Below, one piece after another: positions 34,232 through 43,338 of a stretch of 64,000 nt of DNA (its first letter is position 1; every line of letters starts with the position of its first letter). Below the pieces are notes generated by a model that saw only the letters and a list, made by a program, of their open reading frames with translations, did not search any database and was not told where the DNA came from. Origin of the DNA: Flavobacteriaceae bacterium GF1 (lineage in GTDB: Bacteria > Bacteroidota > Bacteroidia > Flavobacteriales > Flavobacteriaceae); NCBI GenBank assembly GCA_009797885.1, contig WNKP01000002.1, forward strand, positions 496,001 to 560,000, given 5' to 3'. A program made the translations under genes and the position numbers.

Positions 34232-35464
34232 ATGGAAAATCTGGCGCTTATTGAATCCTTCTCGGAGTTTAAGGATGATAAGTTTATTGACAGGGTAACG
34301 TTAATGGCAATTTTGGAAGAAGTCTTCCGGAACGCCTTAAAAAAGAAGTTTGGCTCGGATGATAATTTTGACATCATCATCAATCCGGATAAAGGGGATT
34401 TGGAAATATGGAGGAACAGGATCGTTGTGGAAGATGGTGAAGTGGAAGAACCCAACGAGGAAATTTCGCTGAGTGAGGCCCGCAAAATAGAACCGGATTT
34501 TGAGGTTGGTGAAGATGTATCCGAGGAAGTAAAGCTAATGGATTTGGGAAGGCGTTCCATTTTGGCACTTCGCCAAAACCTTATTGCCAAAATCCATGAG
34601 CATGACAATACCACCATTTACAAGCAGTTCAAGGATTTGGAAGGTGAAATCTATACAGCGGAAGTACACCACATTCGTCATAAGGCAATTATTCTGCTGG
34701 ATGATGAGGGCAATGAAATCATTATGCCCAAGGACAAACAGATTCCATCGGATTTCTTCCGGAAAGGGGACAATGTAAGAGGGATAATAGAGAGTGTGGA
34801 ACTTAAAGGGAACAAGCCTGCCATTATTATGTCCAGGACTTCCCCCAAATTTTTGGAACAGTTGTTCTTTCAAGAGATTCCTGAGGTTTTTGATGGGTTG
34901 ATCTCCATTAAAAAAGCAGTTCGAATACCAGGGGAGAAAGCAAAAGTTGCGGTCGATTCCTATGATGATAGAATAGATCCCGTGGGAGCTTGTGTCGGTA
35001 TGAAAGGATCTCGAATCCACGGTATTGTTCGGGAATTGGGAAATGAAAATATAGATGTCATTAACTGGACCAACAATTCCCAGTTAATGGTGACCAGGGC
35101 ATTGAGTCCTGCAAGGGTCACTTCCGTGAAACTGGATGACGAGAAAAAAACGGCCCAGGTATACCTTAAACCGGAGGAAGTATCCAAGGCTATAGGTAGG
35201 GGCGGCCACAACATACGTTTGGCAGGACAATTAACAGGTTACGAAATAGATGTGTTCCGTGAAGGTGTGGAAGAGGATGTGGAACTAACGGAATTTTCGG
35301 ATGAAATCGATTCCTGGATTATTGAAGAGTTCAAGAAAATTGGACTGGATACCGCAAGGAGTGTATTGGAGCAAGAGGTGGACGATTTAATAAAGCGAAC
35401 CGACCTGGAAGAAGAAACGGTAAATGAGGTAGTGCGCATCCTTAAAGCCGAATTTGAAGATTAA
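34232..35464 (+). CDS. nusA: Transcription termination/antitermination factor NusA
   Basis: This 410-residue factor binds RNA polymerase and nascent RNA to modulate pausing, termination and antitermination. Domains in order are the N-terminal polymerase-binding region (~1-125), the S1 domain (~130-200, GEIYTAEVHHIRHKAIILLD), KH1 (DRIDPVGACVGMKGSRIHGIVREL) and KH2 (AIGRGGHNIRLAGQLTGYEIDVF). A short acidic tail follows. The C-terminal acidic repeats of the E. coli protein are absent, as is common in Bacteroidota. It lies between rimP (13 bp before) and infB (42 bp after). Transcription probably comes from the rimP promoter. Confidence 0.97.
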   Translation: MENLALIESFSEFKDDKFIDRVTLMAILEEVFRNALKKKFGSDDNFDIIINPDKGDLEIWRNRIVVEDGEVEEPNEEISLSEARKIEPDFEVGEDVSEEVKLMDLGRRSILALRQNLIAKIHEHDNTTIYKQFKDLEGEIYTAEVHHIRHKAIILLDDEGNEIIMPKDKQIPSDFFRKGDNVRGIIESVELKGNKPAIIMSRTSPKFLEQLFFQEIPEVFDGLISIKKAVRIPGEKAKVAVDSYDDRIDPVGACVGMKGSRIHGIVRELGNENIDVINWTNNSQLMVTRALSPARVTSVKLDDEKKTAQVYLKPEEVSKAIGRGGHNIRLAGQLTGYEIDVFREGVEEDVELTEFSDEIDSWIIEEFKKIGLDTARSVLEQEVDDLIKRTDLEEETVNEVVRILKAEFED

Positions 35465-35466
35465 AG

Positions 35467-35474
35467 TATATTTG
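35467..35474 (+). promoter_or_regulatory. Candidate internal -7 box before infB (TATATTTG)
   Basis: This is an exact TAnnTTTG match that begins 2 bp after the nusA stop and lies 33 bp before the infB start. No TTG is present 17-23 bp upstream, so the promoter would be incomplete. If used, it would give infB additional transcription independent of rimP-nusA. Confidence 0.4.
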
Positions 35475-35506
35475 CACACAATTTAAAGGGAGTACAGAAG
35501 TATTTT

Positions 35507-38164
35507 ATGGCAGACAACCCAACAATACGATTAAATAAGGTTCTACGTGAATTGAACATTTCATTGGATAGGGCAGTGGACTATCTGGTGTCTAAAGGGC
35601 ATGAGATAGAGGCTCGGCCTACCACAAAAATTACCAGTGAGGTGTATCAGGTATTGTTGGACGAATTCCAAACTGATGCCAGCAAAAAAGCGGCCTCCCA
35701 GGAAGTGGCAGAGGAAAAGCTAAAGGAAAAGGAGGAACTCCGTTTGCAAATGGAGCGCGAACAGGAGGAGCGTAGATTGGCCAGGGAACGCAAACAAGCG
35801 GCTTCAGAACAGGTCATCAAAGGAAAGGTGGAACTTGCCGGGCCAAAAACGGTGGGCAAGATCGATTTGGATAAAAAACCGGAACCTCCCAAGCCTAAAG
35901 AGGAGCCTGTTGTAAAAAAGGAGGAGCCCAAGCCCGTTAAAGTGGTTGAGGAGAAAAAGGTGGAAGAAAAGCCTGTTGTTCCCGAAGAGCCAAAGGAACC
36001 GGAAACCATTACCACTCAATACAAGAAACTTACGGGGCCAAAACTTACAGGGGATAAGATCGATCTTAGCCAATTCAATAAGCCCAAGAAGAAAAAAGAG
36101 GAAAGCAAGCCCAATAACACGGGCCCAGGTTCACCATCGGACAGAAAGAAGCGCAGAAAACGGATTATAAGTAAGAATGATGCTTCTGGGCCAGGTGGCA
36201 ATCGCGGTCGTAATGGGAATAGAAAAGGTGGGCAGCGGCAAGCCGTTGCCAAGGTAGAGCCTACCGAAGAAGAAATCCAGAAGCAGGTACGGGAAACCTT
36301 GGAGAAGCTTCAAGGGAAGACCAATAAGGGCAAGGGAGCAAAGTACCGTAGGGAAAAACGGGATTTGCACAGACAGCAATCCGAGAAGGAGCTTGAACAG
36401 CAGGAAAAGGAAAGCAAACTATTAAAGGTTACCGAGTTCGTCACCGTAAATGAGGTGGCCACCATGATGGATGTCTCCACTACCGAAATTATATCGGCCT
36501 GTATGTCCTTGGGAATGATGGTGACCATGAACCAGCGTTTGGATGCCGAAACCTTGTCCATCGTGGCAGAAGAGTTTGGGTACGAAGTGGAGTTTGTTAC
36601 CGCTGAGATTGAAGAGTCCATCGAAATTGAACAGGATGCTCCGGAGGATTTGGAATCACGGGCGCCTATCGTTACGGTAATGGGTCACGTGGATCATGGT
36701 AAAACCTCCTTACTGGACTACATACGGGAAGAAAATGTAATTGCAGGTGAAAGCGGTGGTATTACACAGCACATTGGGGCCTATGGGGTGACACTTGATT
36801 CCGGGCAAAAAATTACATTTCTGGATACACCCGGTCACGAAGCCTTTACGGCGATGCGGGCCAGGGGAGCGCAGGTCACGGACATTGCCATCATTGTGGT
36901 AGCTGCGGACGACGATATTATGCCACAGACCAAAGAGGCAATTAGCCATGCTCAAGCAGCTGGAGTGCCCATTGTGTTTGCCATAAACAAAATTGACAAG
37001 CCAACGGCCAATCCCGATAAAATTAAGGAAGGTCTTGCGGGGATGAACCTTTTGGTAGAGGACTGGGGAGGTAAAATCCAATCCCATGATATTTCTGCAA
37101 AAACCGGACAAGGGGTAAAAGAGCTCCTGGAAAAGGTGTTGCTCGAGGCGGAACTGTTGGAATTGCAGGCCAATCCCAATAGACTTGCGGCCGGAACCGT
37201 AGTTGAAGCGTTCCTGGATAAAGGTAGGGGCTATGTCTCCACCATTTTGGTCCAGAACGGGACACTGGAAATAGGGGATTATGTTCTTGCTGGAACCTGC
37301 AGTGGTAAAGTGAAGGCGATGCAGGACGAGCGCGGAAAGAATATAAAAAAGGCAGGTCCCGCAACACCCATTTCCATCCTTGGATTGGATGGTGCGCCCC
37401 AGGCAGGGGATAAGTTCAATGTATTGGATGATGAACGTGAGGCAAAACAGATTGCTACAAAACGTTCCCAGTTGCAACGGGAACAGACGGTTCGTACGCA
37501 ACGTCACATTACACTGGATGAAATTGGAAGACGAATTGCCCTTGGGGACTTCAAGGAATTGAACATTATCCTTAAAGGGGACGTGGATGGTTCCGTTGAG
37601 GCATTGACGGATTCCTTCCAAAAACTGTCCACAGATGAGATTCAGGTAAATATTATTCACAAGGGTGTGGGTGCCATTACGGAATCCGATGTGCTGTTGG
37701 CAAGTGCTTCGGATGCCATTATCATTGGATTTAACGTAAGGCCAATGGGCAATGCCCGTGCGGTAGCGGATAAAGAGGAAATAGATATCCGTACTTATTC
37801 CATTATCTACGATGCCATCAATGACCTTAAGGATGCGATGGAAGGTATGCTTTCCCCAGAAATGAAAGAGGAAATCACCGGTAATGCGGAAATAAGGGAA
37901 ACTTTTAAAATATCAAAAATTGGTACCATCGCTGGTTGTATGGTAACCAGTGGAAAAATCTTCAGAAACTCCAAGATCCGTTTGATCAGGGATGGGGTTG
38001 TTGTCTTTAATGGGGAGTTGGCTTCCCTTAAACGATTTAAGGACGATGTCAAAGAGGTGTCCAAAGGATATGACTGTGGATTACAGATCAAGAACTACAA
38101 TGATATCCGAATTGGGGATATTGTGGAATCCTTCCAGGAAGTTGCGGTGAAGAAAAAACTATAG
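35507..38164 (+). CDS. infB: Translation initiation factor IF-2
   Basis: This 885-residue GTPase places initiator tRNA on the ribosome. An IF2_N motif opens the protein ([20 protein letters not shown]), followed by a long, charged low-complexity linker rich in Lys, Glu and Pro (~60-300). A second IF2_N helix bundle comes next ([16 protein letters not shown]). The G domain shows GHVDHGKTS (~392), DTPGHEAF (~439) and NKID (~493), then domains II, III and IV ([29 protein letters not shown]-like [16 protein letters not shown]). The length is usual for Bacteroidota. The gene ends the operon; a short hairpin lies between its stop and the convergent SPOR gene. Confidence 0.97.
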   Translation: MADNPTIRLNKVLRELNISLDRAVDYLVSKGHEIEARPTTKITSEVYQVLLDEFQTDASKKAASQEVAEEKLKEKEELRLQMEREQEERRLARERKQAASEQVIKGKVELAGPKTVGKIDLDKKPEPPKPKEEPVVKKEEPKPVKVVEEKKVEEKPVVPEEPKEPETITTQYKKLTGPKLTGDKIDLSQFNKPKKKKEESKPNNTGPGSPSDRKKRRKRIISKNDASGPGGNRGRNGNRKGGQRQAVAKVEPTEEEIQKQVRETLEKLQGKTNKGKGAKYRREKRDLHRQQSEKELEQQEKESKLLKVTEFVTVNEVATMMDVSTTEIISACMSLGMMVTMNQRLDAETLSIVAEEFGYEVEFVTAEIEESIEIEQDAPEDLESRAPIVTVMGHVDHGKTSLLDYIREENVIAGESGGITQHIGAYGVTLDSGQKITFLDTPGHEAFTAMRARGAQVTDIAIIVVAADDDIMPQTKEAISHAQAAGVPIVFAINKIDKPTANPDKIKEGLAGMNLLVEDWGGKIQSHDISAKTGQGVKELLEKVLLEAELLELQANPNRLAAGTVVEAFLDKGRGYVSTILVQNGTLEIGDYVLAGTCSGKVKAMQDERGKNIKKAGPATPISILGLDGAPQAGDKFNVLDDEREAKQIATKRSQLQREQTVRTQRHITLDEIGRRIALGDFKELNIILKGDVDGSVEALTDSFQKLSTDEIQVNIIHKGVGAITESDVLLASASDAIIIGFNVRPMGNARAVADKEEIDIRTYSIIYDAINDLKDAMEGMLSPEMKEEITGNAEIRETFKISKIGTIAGCMVTSGKIFRNSKIRLIRDGVVVFNGELASLKRFKDDVKEVSKGYDCGLQIKNYNDIRIGDIVESFQEVAVKKKL

Positions 38165-38182
38165 GAAACACGGTAACGGAAG

Positions 38183-38201
38183 TTCCAAATTTTATTTGGA
38201 A
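38183..38201. terminator. Hairpin between convergent infB and SPOR gene
   Basis: TTCCAAAT and ATTTGGAA form a perfect 8-bp stem with a TTT loop, within an outer CGGAA/TTCCG pair. It overlaps the stop codon of the minus-strand gene. There is no strong T-run on either side, so it is only a possible bidirectional terminator. Confidence 0.4.
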
Positions 38202-38563
38202 TCGCTTTCCGGTTTTAAAAGCATGGCGCTTGGGTACTTTTTTCTGACTTCGATAAATCGTCTTTCAGCTTCCAATGGGTCCTGAAACTTGCCCAATCGC
38301 ACACGGTAGGTAGGTTCTTGAAATTCAATTTTTGAATACCATCCCGGAAAATCTATGTCCACCTGGGATTTAAGGTTCTGTGCTTTTTCGTAGCTCCCAA
38401 AACCAACCTGTATCTGATAGAATCCCTTATTGGAATTTACCCTATTGTATACTTTGACCAATTGCTCAATCCTTGGATCTTGTTCAATTGTGACCACTCC
38501 TTCCTGTGCATGGATATATACGGCAATACACATAAAAAATAGAGTAAATACAGGTGTTCTCAT
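38192..38563 (-). CDS. Secreted SPOR-domain protein
   Basis: This small secreted protein has 123 residues. The start at 38563 yields the signal peptide MRTPVFTLFFMCIAVYIHAQ; the open frame extends 12 codons upstream through the likely promoter. Residues ~45-118 form a SPOR domain (GFYQIQVGFGSYEKAQNLKSQV, then YRVRLGKFQDPLEAERRFIEVRKKYPSAMLL), a fold that binds denuded peptidoglycan glycan strands. No other domain is present, and I cannot assign a division or envelope role beyond that. It is convergent with infB and divergent from the respiratory operon. Confidence 0.88.
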   Translation of the reverse strand: MRTPVFTLFFMCIAVYIHAQEGVVTIEQDPRIEQLVKVYNRVNSNKGFYQIQVGFGSYEKAQNLKSQVDIDFPGWYSKIEFQEPTYRVRLGKFQDPLEAERRFIEVRKKYPSAMLLKPESDSK

Positions 38564-38596
38564 AGCCTTAAAATATACAGTGAAAATCGCGTTTTG

Positions 38597-38604
38597 CAAA
38601 AGTA
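38597..38604 (-). promoter_or_regulatory. Candidate -7 box for the SPOR gene (TACTTTTG)
   Basis: On the minus strand this reads TACTTTTG, matching TAnnTTTG. It lies 33 bp upstream of the start codon at 38563. No matching -33 TTG was found at the right distance. It favours the shorter start of the gene. Confidence 0.4.
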
Positions 38605-38703
38605 AAATAATGAAGGTTAAACATTTCTGAAAATTGCTATTTAGAATAGTTATAAATTATGTTGTAAGAATCCCTTAACATTTAAAAAAAGCTTGTAGTG
38701 TCG

Positions 38704-38711
38704 TATTTTTG
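38704..38711 (+). promoter_or_regulatory. Candidate -7 box for the respiratory operon (TATTTTTG)
   Basis: TATTTTTG matches TAnnTTTG exactly and lies 81 bp upstream of the actA start at 38793. A clear -33 TTG at the expected distance is missing. It is the best promoter candidate for the act-cox operon. Confidence 0.45.
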
Positions 38712-38792
38712 TTCGCAATTTGAGCAACGGTGGTGCTAATATTTACAGTATCAACGCCAAATCCGTGCCAAAATTTTGATAGCAAGTATATT

Positions 38793-40172
38793 ATGATGAA
38801 AAAGGTTTTTGACCGAGTTCAATTGACGAAAGTTTTTGGTCTAAGTTTACTGCTGATTTCCCAACTTTTTTCCATTCCCACTTTTGCGCAAGAAGAGTCC
38901 GCCGCCGAACCTGTTGCCGAAGAACAGACGGCCGATTTGGGTGGCGACCCTGTAAAGGGCAAGCAGTTGTTCAATCAAAACTGCGCCGCCTGTCATGCTT
39001 TGAACCGCAAGATGACCGGACCGGCCTTGGCCAATGTGGAAAGTCGGTTGGCCGAAGAAGAAGGCCTGGATAAGGAATGGCTGTATGCTTGGATAAAGAA
39101 TAGTGCCGGAATGATTGCTGCAGGGGATGCCTATGCCGTCCGTATTTACAATGAATACAACCAAGCGGCAATGACAGCCTTCCCAACCTTGTCAAACACC
39201 GATATTGACGACATACTTGCCTATACTGCAGCACCACCTCCAGCACCTGCTGCCACTGCTACTGCCGTGGCCGATACCGATGGGCAAGGTGGTAATGCAA
39301 GCGGTATATCCAATGAGATGATTCTTGGGGCGCTGGCCGTTGTTTTTGCGCTTTTGGTGGTGATGTTGTTTTTGGTCAATCGCACATTGAGAAGAATTGC
39401 AGAAGCCAATGGGGTGCAATTGGCGGAAGAATTGGACAGTGGACGTATACCCATTTGGAAAGCTTTTGCCCAAAACCAATTTTTGGTTTTCTGTACGGTT
39501 GTGGTCTTTTTATTGGCCAGTGCCTACGGTGCTTTTGCATGGATGTCCCAAATAGGCATTGACCAGGGATATGCCCCGATTCAGCCCATTCACTATTCGC
39601 ATAAAATCCACGCAGGGGATAATAAGATCGAATGTCAGTATTGCCATTCTTCGGCAAGGGTTTCCAAACATTCGGGAATCCCGTCGTTAAACGTTTGTAT
39701 GAACTGTCATAAGTCCATTTATGAATATAAGGGGAATCCAGAGGGGCCAAGTGCCGAGGATTTGGCCAATGGCTACACCAATGAGTTCTATACAAACGAA
39801 ATCAAAAAATTATACAAAGCGGTTGGATGGGATGAGGAAAACCAGCGCTACACCGGTGAATCACAACCGGTGGAATGGGTAAGAATCCATAACCTTCCCG
39901 ATTTCGCTTATTTCAATCACGCGCAGCATGTTACGGCAGGAAACATCGAATGTCAAACCTGTCACGGACCTGTTGAGGAAATGGAAATTATGTACCAATA
40001 TTCCCCATTGACCATGGGTTGGTGTATCAATTGCCACCGGGAAACAGAGGTACAGGTTGCTGACAATGGATATTATAAAAAAATCCATGAAGAACTCTCC
40101 AAAAAGTATGGGGTTGAGAAACTTACGGCAGCACAAATGGGTGGATTGGAATGTGGTAAATGCCACTATTAA
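38793..40172 (+). CDS. actA: Alternative complex III subunit ActA, multiheme cytochrome c with extra N-terminal heme domain
   Basis: This 459-residue subunit carries electrons out of alternative complex III, which oxidises menaquinol in the inner membrane. After a signal segment (GLSLLLISQLFSIPTFAQ) it has an added monoheme cytochrome c domain with CAACH (64-68). A first transmembrane helix (~EMILGALAVVFALLVVMLFL) and a second (~FLVFCTVVVFLLASAYGAF) follow. Then comes the pentaheme part with CQYCH, CMNCH, CQTCH, CINCH and CGKCH. The six CxxCH motifs exceed the five usually described for ActA, so this looks like a cytochrome c/ActA fusion. The start at MMKKVF is chosen because the upstream open stretch contains no signal sequence. 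It heads actABCDEF-coxBA. Confidence 0.93.
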   Translation: MMKKVFDRVQLTKVFGLSLLLISQLFSIPTFAQEESAAEPVAEEQTADLGGDPVKGKQLFNQNCAACHALNRKMTGPALANVESRLAEEEGLDKEWLYAWIKNSAGMIAAGDAYAVRIYNEYNQAAMTAFPTLSNTDIDDILAYTAAPPPAPAATATAVADTDGQGGNASGISNEMILGALAVVFALLVVMLFLVNRTLRRIAEANGVQLAEELDSGRIPIWKAFAQNQFLVFCTVVVFLLASAYGAFAWMSQIGIDQGYAPIQPIHYSHKIHAGDNKIECQYCHSSARVSKHSGIPSLNVCMNCHKSIYEYKGNPEGPSAEDLANGYTNEFYTNEIKKLYKAVGWDEENQRYTGESQPVEWVRIHNLPDFAYFNHAQHVTAGNIECQTCHGPVEEMEIMYQYSPLTMGWCINCHRETEVQVADNGYYKKIHEELSKKYGVEKLTAAQMGGLECGKCHY

Positions 40173-40202
40173 TTTAACTTGAAGTTATTCTTACAAAGCT
40201 AT

Positions 40203-43200
40203 ATGGCATCAAACAAGAAATATTGGAAGAGTGAGGCGGAATTGAATCCGACCGATTCCATTGTTGAGACGCTAAAACAAAACGAATTTGTGGAACATAT
40301 CCCCGTGGATGATTTTCTTGGGGATAAGGAAAATTTGGAGGAATCCAGCACAACCAGAAGGGATTTCCTTAAATATGTGGGTTTTAGCACTGCTGCTGCT
40401 ACTATGGCTGCTTGTGAAGGCCCCGTTCACAAATCCGTTCCCTACGTTATCCAACCAGAGAACATTGTCCCTGGTGTGGCCAACTACTATGCGACCACAA
40501 TCGCCGATGGATTTGATTTTGCCAGTATTTTGGTAAAAACGCGGGAAGGGCGACCCATTCTCATAAAGAACCATGATAGGGCTTCAGTACTGGGAGGTGC
40601 GAATGCCAGGGTGAATGCCTCGGTCCTTTCCCTATATGACAAAAAGAGGGTTCAGGGGCCAATGGCCAACGGTGAATTCATGGAATGGGATGTTCTGGAT
40701 GCCACTGTAAAGGCCAAATTGGCGGGATTACAGGACTCGGGCAAACAGGTGGCATTATTGACGCAGACCTATGCAAGCCCTTCCACTTCAAAATTGATTT
40801 CCGAGTTTTCCGAGACATTCGGAAATGTGAATCACGTTACATACGATGCCATTTCCGAAGATGCTGCCTTAAATGCCTTTGAGGCAATGTATGGTGAGCG
40901 GGCCTTGGCGGATTATGATTTTAGTAAGGCTGAACTTATCGTTTCTTTTGCGGCCGATTTCCTTGGGGATTGGCAAGGCGGGGGATATGATTCGGGATAT
41001 GCCAAAGGCAGGGTGCCCCATAACGGAAAGATGTCGCGCCATGTCCAGATAGAGTCCAATATGTCATTGTCCGGAGCCAATGCAGATGCCCGTTTGCCCA
41101 TGAAGCCTTCGGAGATCAGAACGGGCTTGGCAAAACTATATGGTAAACTTAATGGCAGTACCGTTGGTGGTGGCAATTCTGATATAGATGCTACCGTTGA
41201 TGCCATTGCGTCGGAAATAAGAAAAGCAGGGAGCAAGGCTGTCGTGGTCTGTGGTTTGAATGATATTAATGCGCAAATGGTAACGTTGGCCATTAACAAA
41301 CTGCTCCAAAGCGAAGCATTTGATACAGAAAAACCTCGTTATATCCGAGCCGGAAATACGGCGGAAATGGATAAGCTCATTACGGATATGAATGCCGGTA
41401 GAATTGGTGCACTAATTATAGATGGTGTCAATCCGGTTTATTCACTGCCCAATGCCGCAGATTTTGTTGAAGGTCTGGGAAAAGTGGATTTGTCCGTTTA
41501 TTTTGCCTTGAACAATGATGAAACGGCCCAGGCCGTTTCCCATGTGGCTGCCGCTTCACATTATTTGGAATCATGGGGGGATGCCGAGTTGAAAAAGGGT
41601 CATTTGAGCCTCATGCAACCGGTAATCCGGGAATTGTTTGATACAAGACAATTTCAAACCTGCCTGTTGAATTGGATGGGTGGCGAAGTTTCTTATCGCG
41701 AATATGTGAAAGAGAACTGGACAAACTCCTATTTGAATGGTTTTGGATGGAATAAAGCCCTGCAAGATGGTGTTTTTACGGTTGACATGAGTGTTGGAAT
41801 CGATGAAAGTACGGTGGAAAGCACCCTTGAACCCAATGAAGATACAACTGGAGAGGAAACCATGATTTCGTCATTGTCCTCCGCATTACGTTCATTAACG
41901 AGCACGGCGGATTCCGGTATGGAACTTGCGCTATATTCCAAAGTGGGCATGGGTGACGGGAAACAGGCCAATAATCCTTGGTTGCAGGAGTTCCCCGATC
42001 CAATCACCCGTGTTACCTGGGATAACTATATCACCATTTCCAAAGCAGATGCGGAGGAACTTGGATTGGAGAATTATAATGTTGCCAACGGCGGTCTGGA
42101 TGGAAGTTATGCAAACGTAACCGTAGATGGCACTACATTGGAAAATATTCCCGTAATCATTCAACCGGGTCAGGCCAGGGGAACAGCGGGGCTGTCCTTT
42201 GGTTATGGAAGAATCGCTGGGATGCAGGAGGAAATGCAAACGGGTGTCAATGCTTTTTCATTGTACAAGAATTTTAATGATGTTCAGTCCGTTTCCATTT
42301 CAAAGGCAAATGGGGTGCATGAATTTGCCTGTATCCAATTGCACAATACGTTGATGGGCCGTGGGGATATCATCAAAGAAACGACTTTAAAGGAATTCAA
42401 TACCGAGGAACCCCATGTTTGGAATCCCGTTCCGCAGGTTTCCCTGGACCATCAGGAAGTGCCTGCAACTACCGTGGATTTATGGGAGAGTTTTGATCGA
42501 TCTATAGGGCACCACTTTAACATGTCGATCGATTTAAATGCATGTACCGGATGCGGAGCGTGTGTCATTGCCTGTCATGCTGAAAACAATGTACCTGTAG
42601 TTGGGAAAAAGGAAATGCGTCTTTCGCGTGATATGCACTGGTTGCGTATTGATAGGTATTACTCTTCGGAGGATACTTTTGAAAATGACGTAGAGGAGAA
42701 GGATACTGCGGAAGAAGGGTATAAAAACACGATGTTGGCCCTTGAAAATCCTGCAACCAACCCTCAGGTGGCTTTCCAGCCGGTAATGTGCCAGCATTGT
42801 AATCACGCACCTTGCGAGACCGTTTGTCCAGTAGCGGCAACTGCCCACAGTAAACAAGGACACAACCATATGGCATATAACCGTTGCGTAGGAACACGCT
42901 ATTGTGCCAACAACTGCCCTTATAAAGTAAGACGTTTCAACTGGTTCTTATACAACAATAACGACGAGTTTGATTTCTATATGAACAATGACTTGGGCAA
43001 AATGGTATTGAATCCGGACGTTAATGTACGTTCCAGGGGTGTTATGGAGAAATGCTCTTGGTGTATCCAGATGACTCAGAAGACCATTTTGGATGCCAAG
43101 AAAGAAGGCCGGGAGGTGAAGGATGGAGAGTTCCAAACAGCATGTTCCTCTGCATGTAGCAGTGGGGCCATTGTTTTTGGGGACGTGAATGACAAAGAAA

Positions 43201-43313
43201 GCAAAGTGGCCAAGTTGAAGAAAGAGGATAGAATGTATCACTTATTGGAACATGTGGGGACACAACCCAATGTGTTCTATCATGTTAAAGTGAGAAATAC
43301 CAACGAGGCATAA
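40203..43313 (+). CDS. actB: Alternative complex III subunit ActB, molybdopterin-like and Fe-S protein
   Basis: This 1036-residue periplasmic subunit has a twin-arginine signal (TRRDFLKYVGFSTAAATMAAC) with Arg52-Arg53 and a lipobox Cys71, preceded by the ~50-residue N-terminal lead typical of ActB. Residues ~75-700 resemble the molybdopterin oxidoreductase fold, which in ActB carries no cofactor. The C-terminal ferredoxin-like domain holds Cys motifs for several iron-sulfur clusters (CTGCGACVIACHAEN; CQHCNHAPCETVCPVAA; CVGTRYCANNCPYKVRRF; CSWCIQ). Electrons from quinol pass through these clusters to the hemes of ActA. The start at MASNKKYWKSEAEL is preferred to a frame extension 8 codons longer. 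actC follows after 25 bp. Confidence 0.96.
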   Translation: MASNKKYWKSEAELNPTDSIVETLKQNEFVEHIPVDDFLGDKENLEESSTTRRDFLKYVGFSTAAATMAACEGPVHKSVPYVIQPENIVPGVANYYATTIADGFDFASILVKTREGRPILIKNHDRASVLGGANARVNASVLSLYDKKRVQGPMANGEFMEWDVLDATVKAKLAGLQDSGKQVALLTQTYASPSTSKLISEFSETFGNVNHVTYDAISEDAALNAFEAMYGERALADYDFSKAELIVSFAADFLGDWQGGGYDSGYAKGRVPHNGKMSRHVQIESNMSLSGANADARLPMKPSEIRTGLAKLYGKLNGSTVGGGNSDIDATVDAIASEIRKAGSKAVVVCGLNDINAQMVTLAINKLLQSEAFDTEKPRYIRAGNTAEMDKLITDMNAGRIGALIIDGVNPVYSLPNAADFVEGLGKVDLSVYFALNNDETAQAVSHVAAASHYLESWGDAELKKGHLSLMQPVIRELFDTRQFQTCLLNWMGGEVSYREYVKENWTNSYLNGFGWNKALQDGVFTVDMSVGIDESTVESTLEPNEDTTGEETMISSLSSALRSLTSTADSGMELALYSKVGMGDGKQANNPWLQEFPDPITRVTWDNYITISKADAEELGLENYNVANGGLDGSYANVTVDGTTLENIPVIIQPGQARGTAGLSFGYGRIAGMQEEMQTGVNAFSLYKNFNDVQSVSISKANGVHEFACIQLHNTLMGRGDIIKETTLKEFNTEEPHVWNPVPQVSLDHQEVPATTVDLWESFDRSIGHHFNMSIDLNACTGCGACVIACHAENNVPVVGKKEMRLSRDMHWLRIDRYYSSEDTFENDVEEKDTAEEGYKNTMLALENPATNPQVAFQPVMCQHCNHAPCETVCPVAATAHSKQGHNHMAYNRCVGTRYCANNCPYKVRRFNWFLYNNNDEFDFYMNNDLGKMVLNPDVNVRSRGVMEKCSWCIQMTQKTILDAKKEGREVKDGEFQTACSSACSSGAIVFGDVNDKESKVAKLKKEDRMYHLLEHVGTQPNVFYHVKVRNTNEA

Positions 43314-43338
43314 CCAATAAAAATTAGAATACGCTAAT

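Noticed and set aside
36710-37660. 316-codon minus-strand frame inside infB
   Set aside because: Antisense to the conserved GTPase domains of IF-2; the length reflects codon bias, with no known domain.
39687-39698. Near copy of the palindrome (TTAAACGTTTGT)
   Set aside because: Two mismatches and located inside the actA heme domain coding sequence; likely chance.
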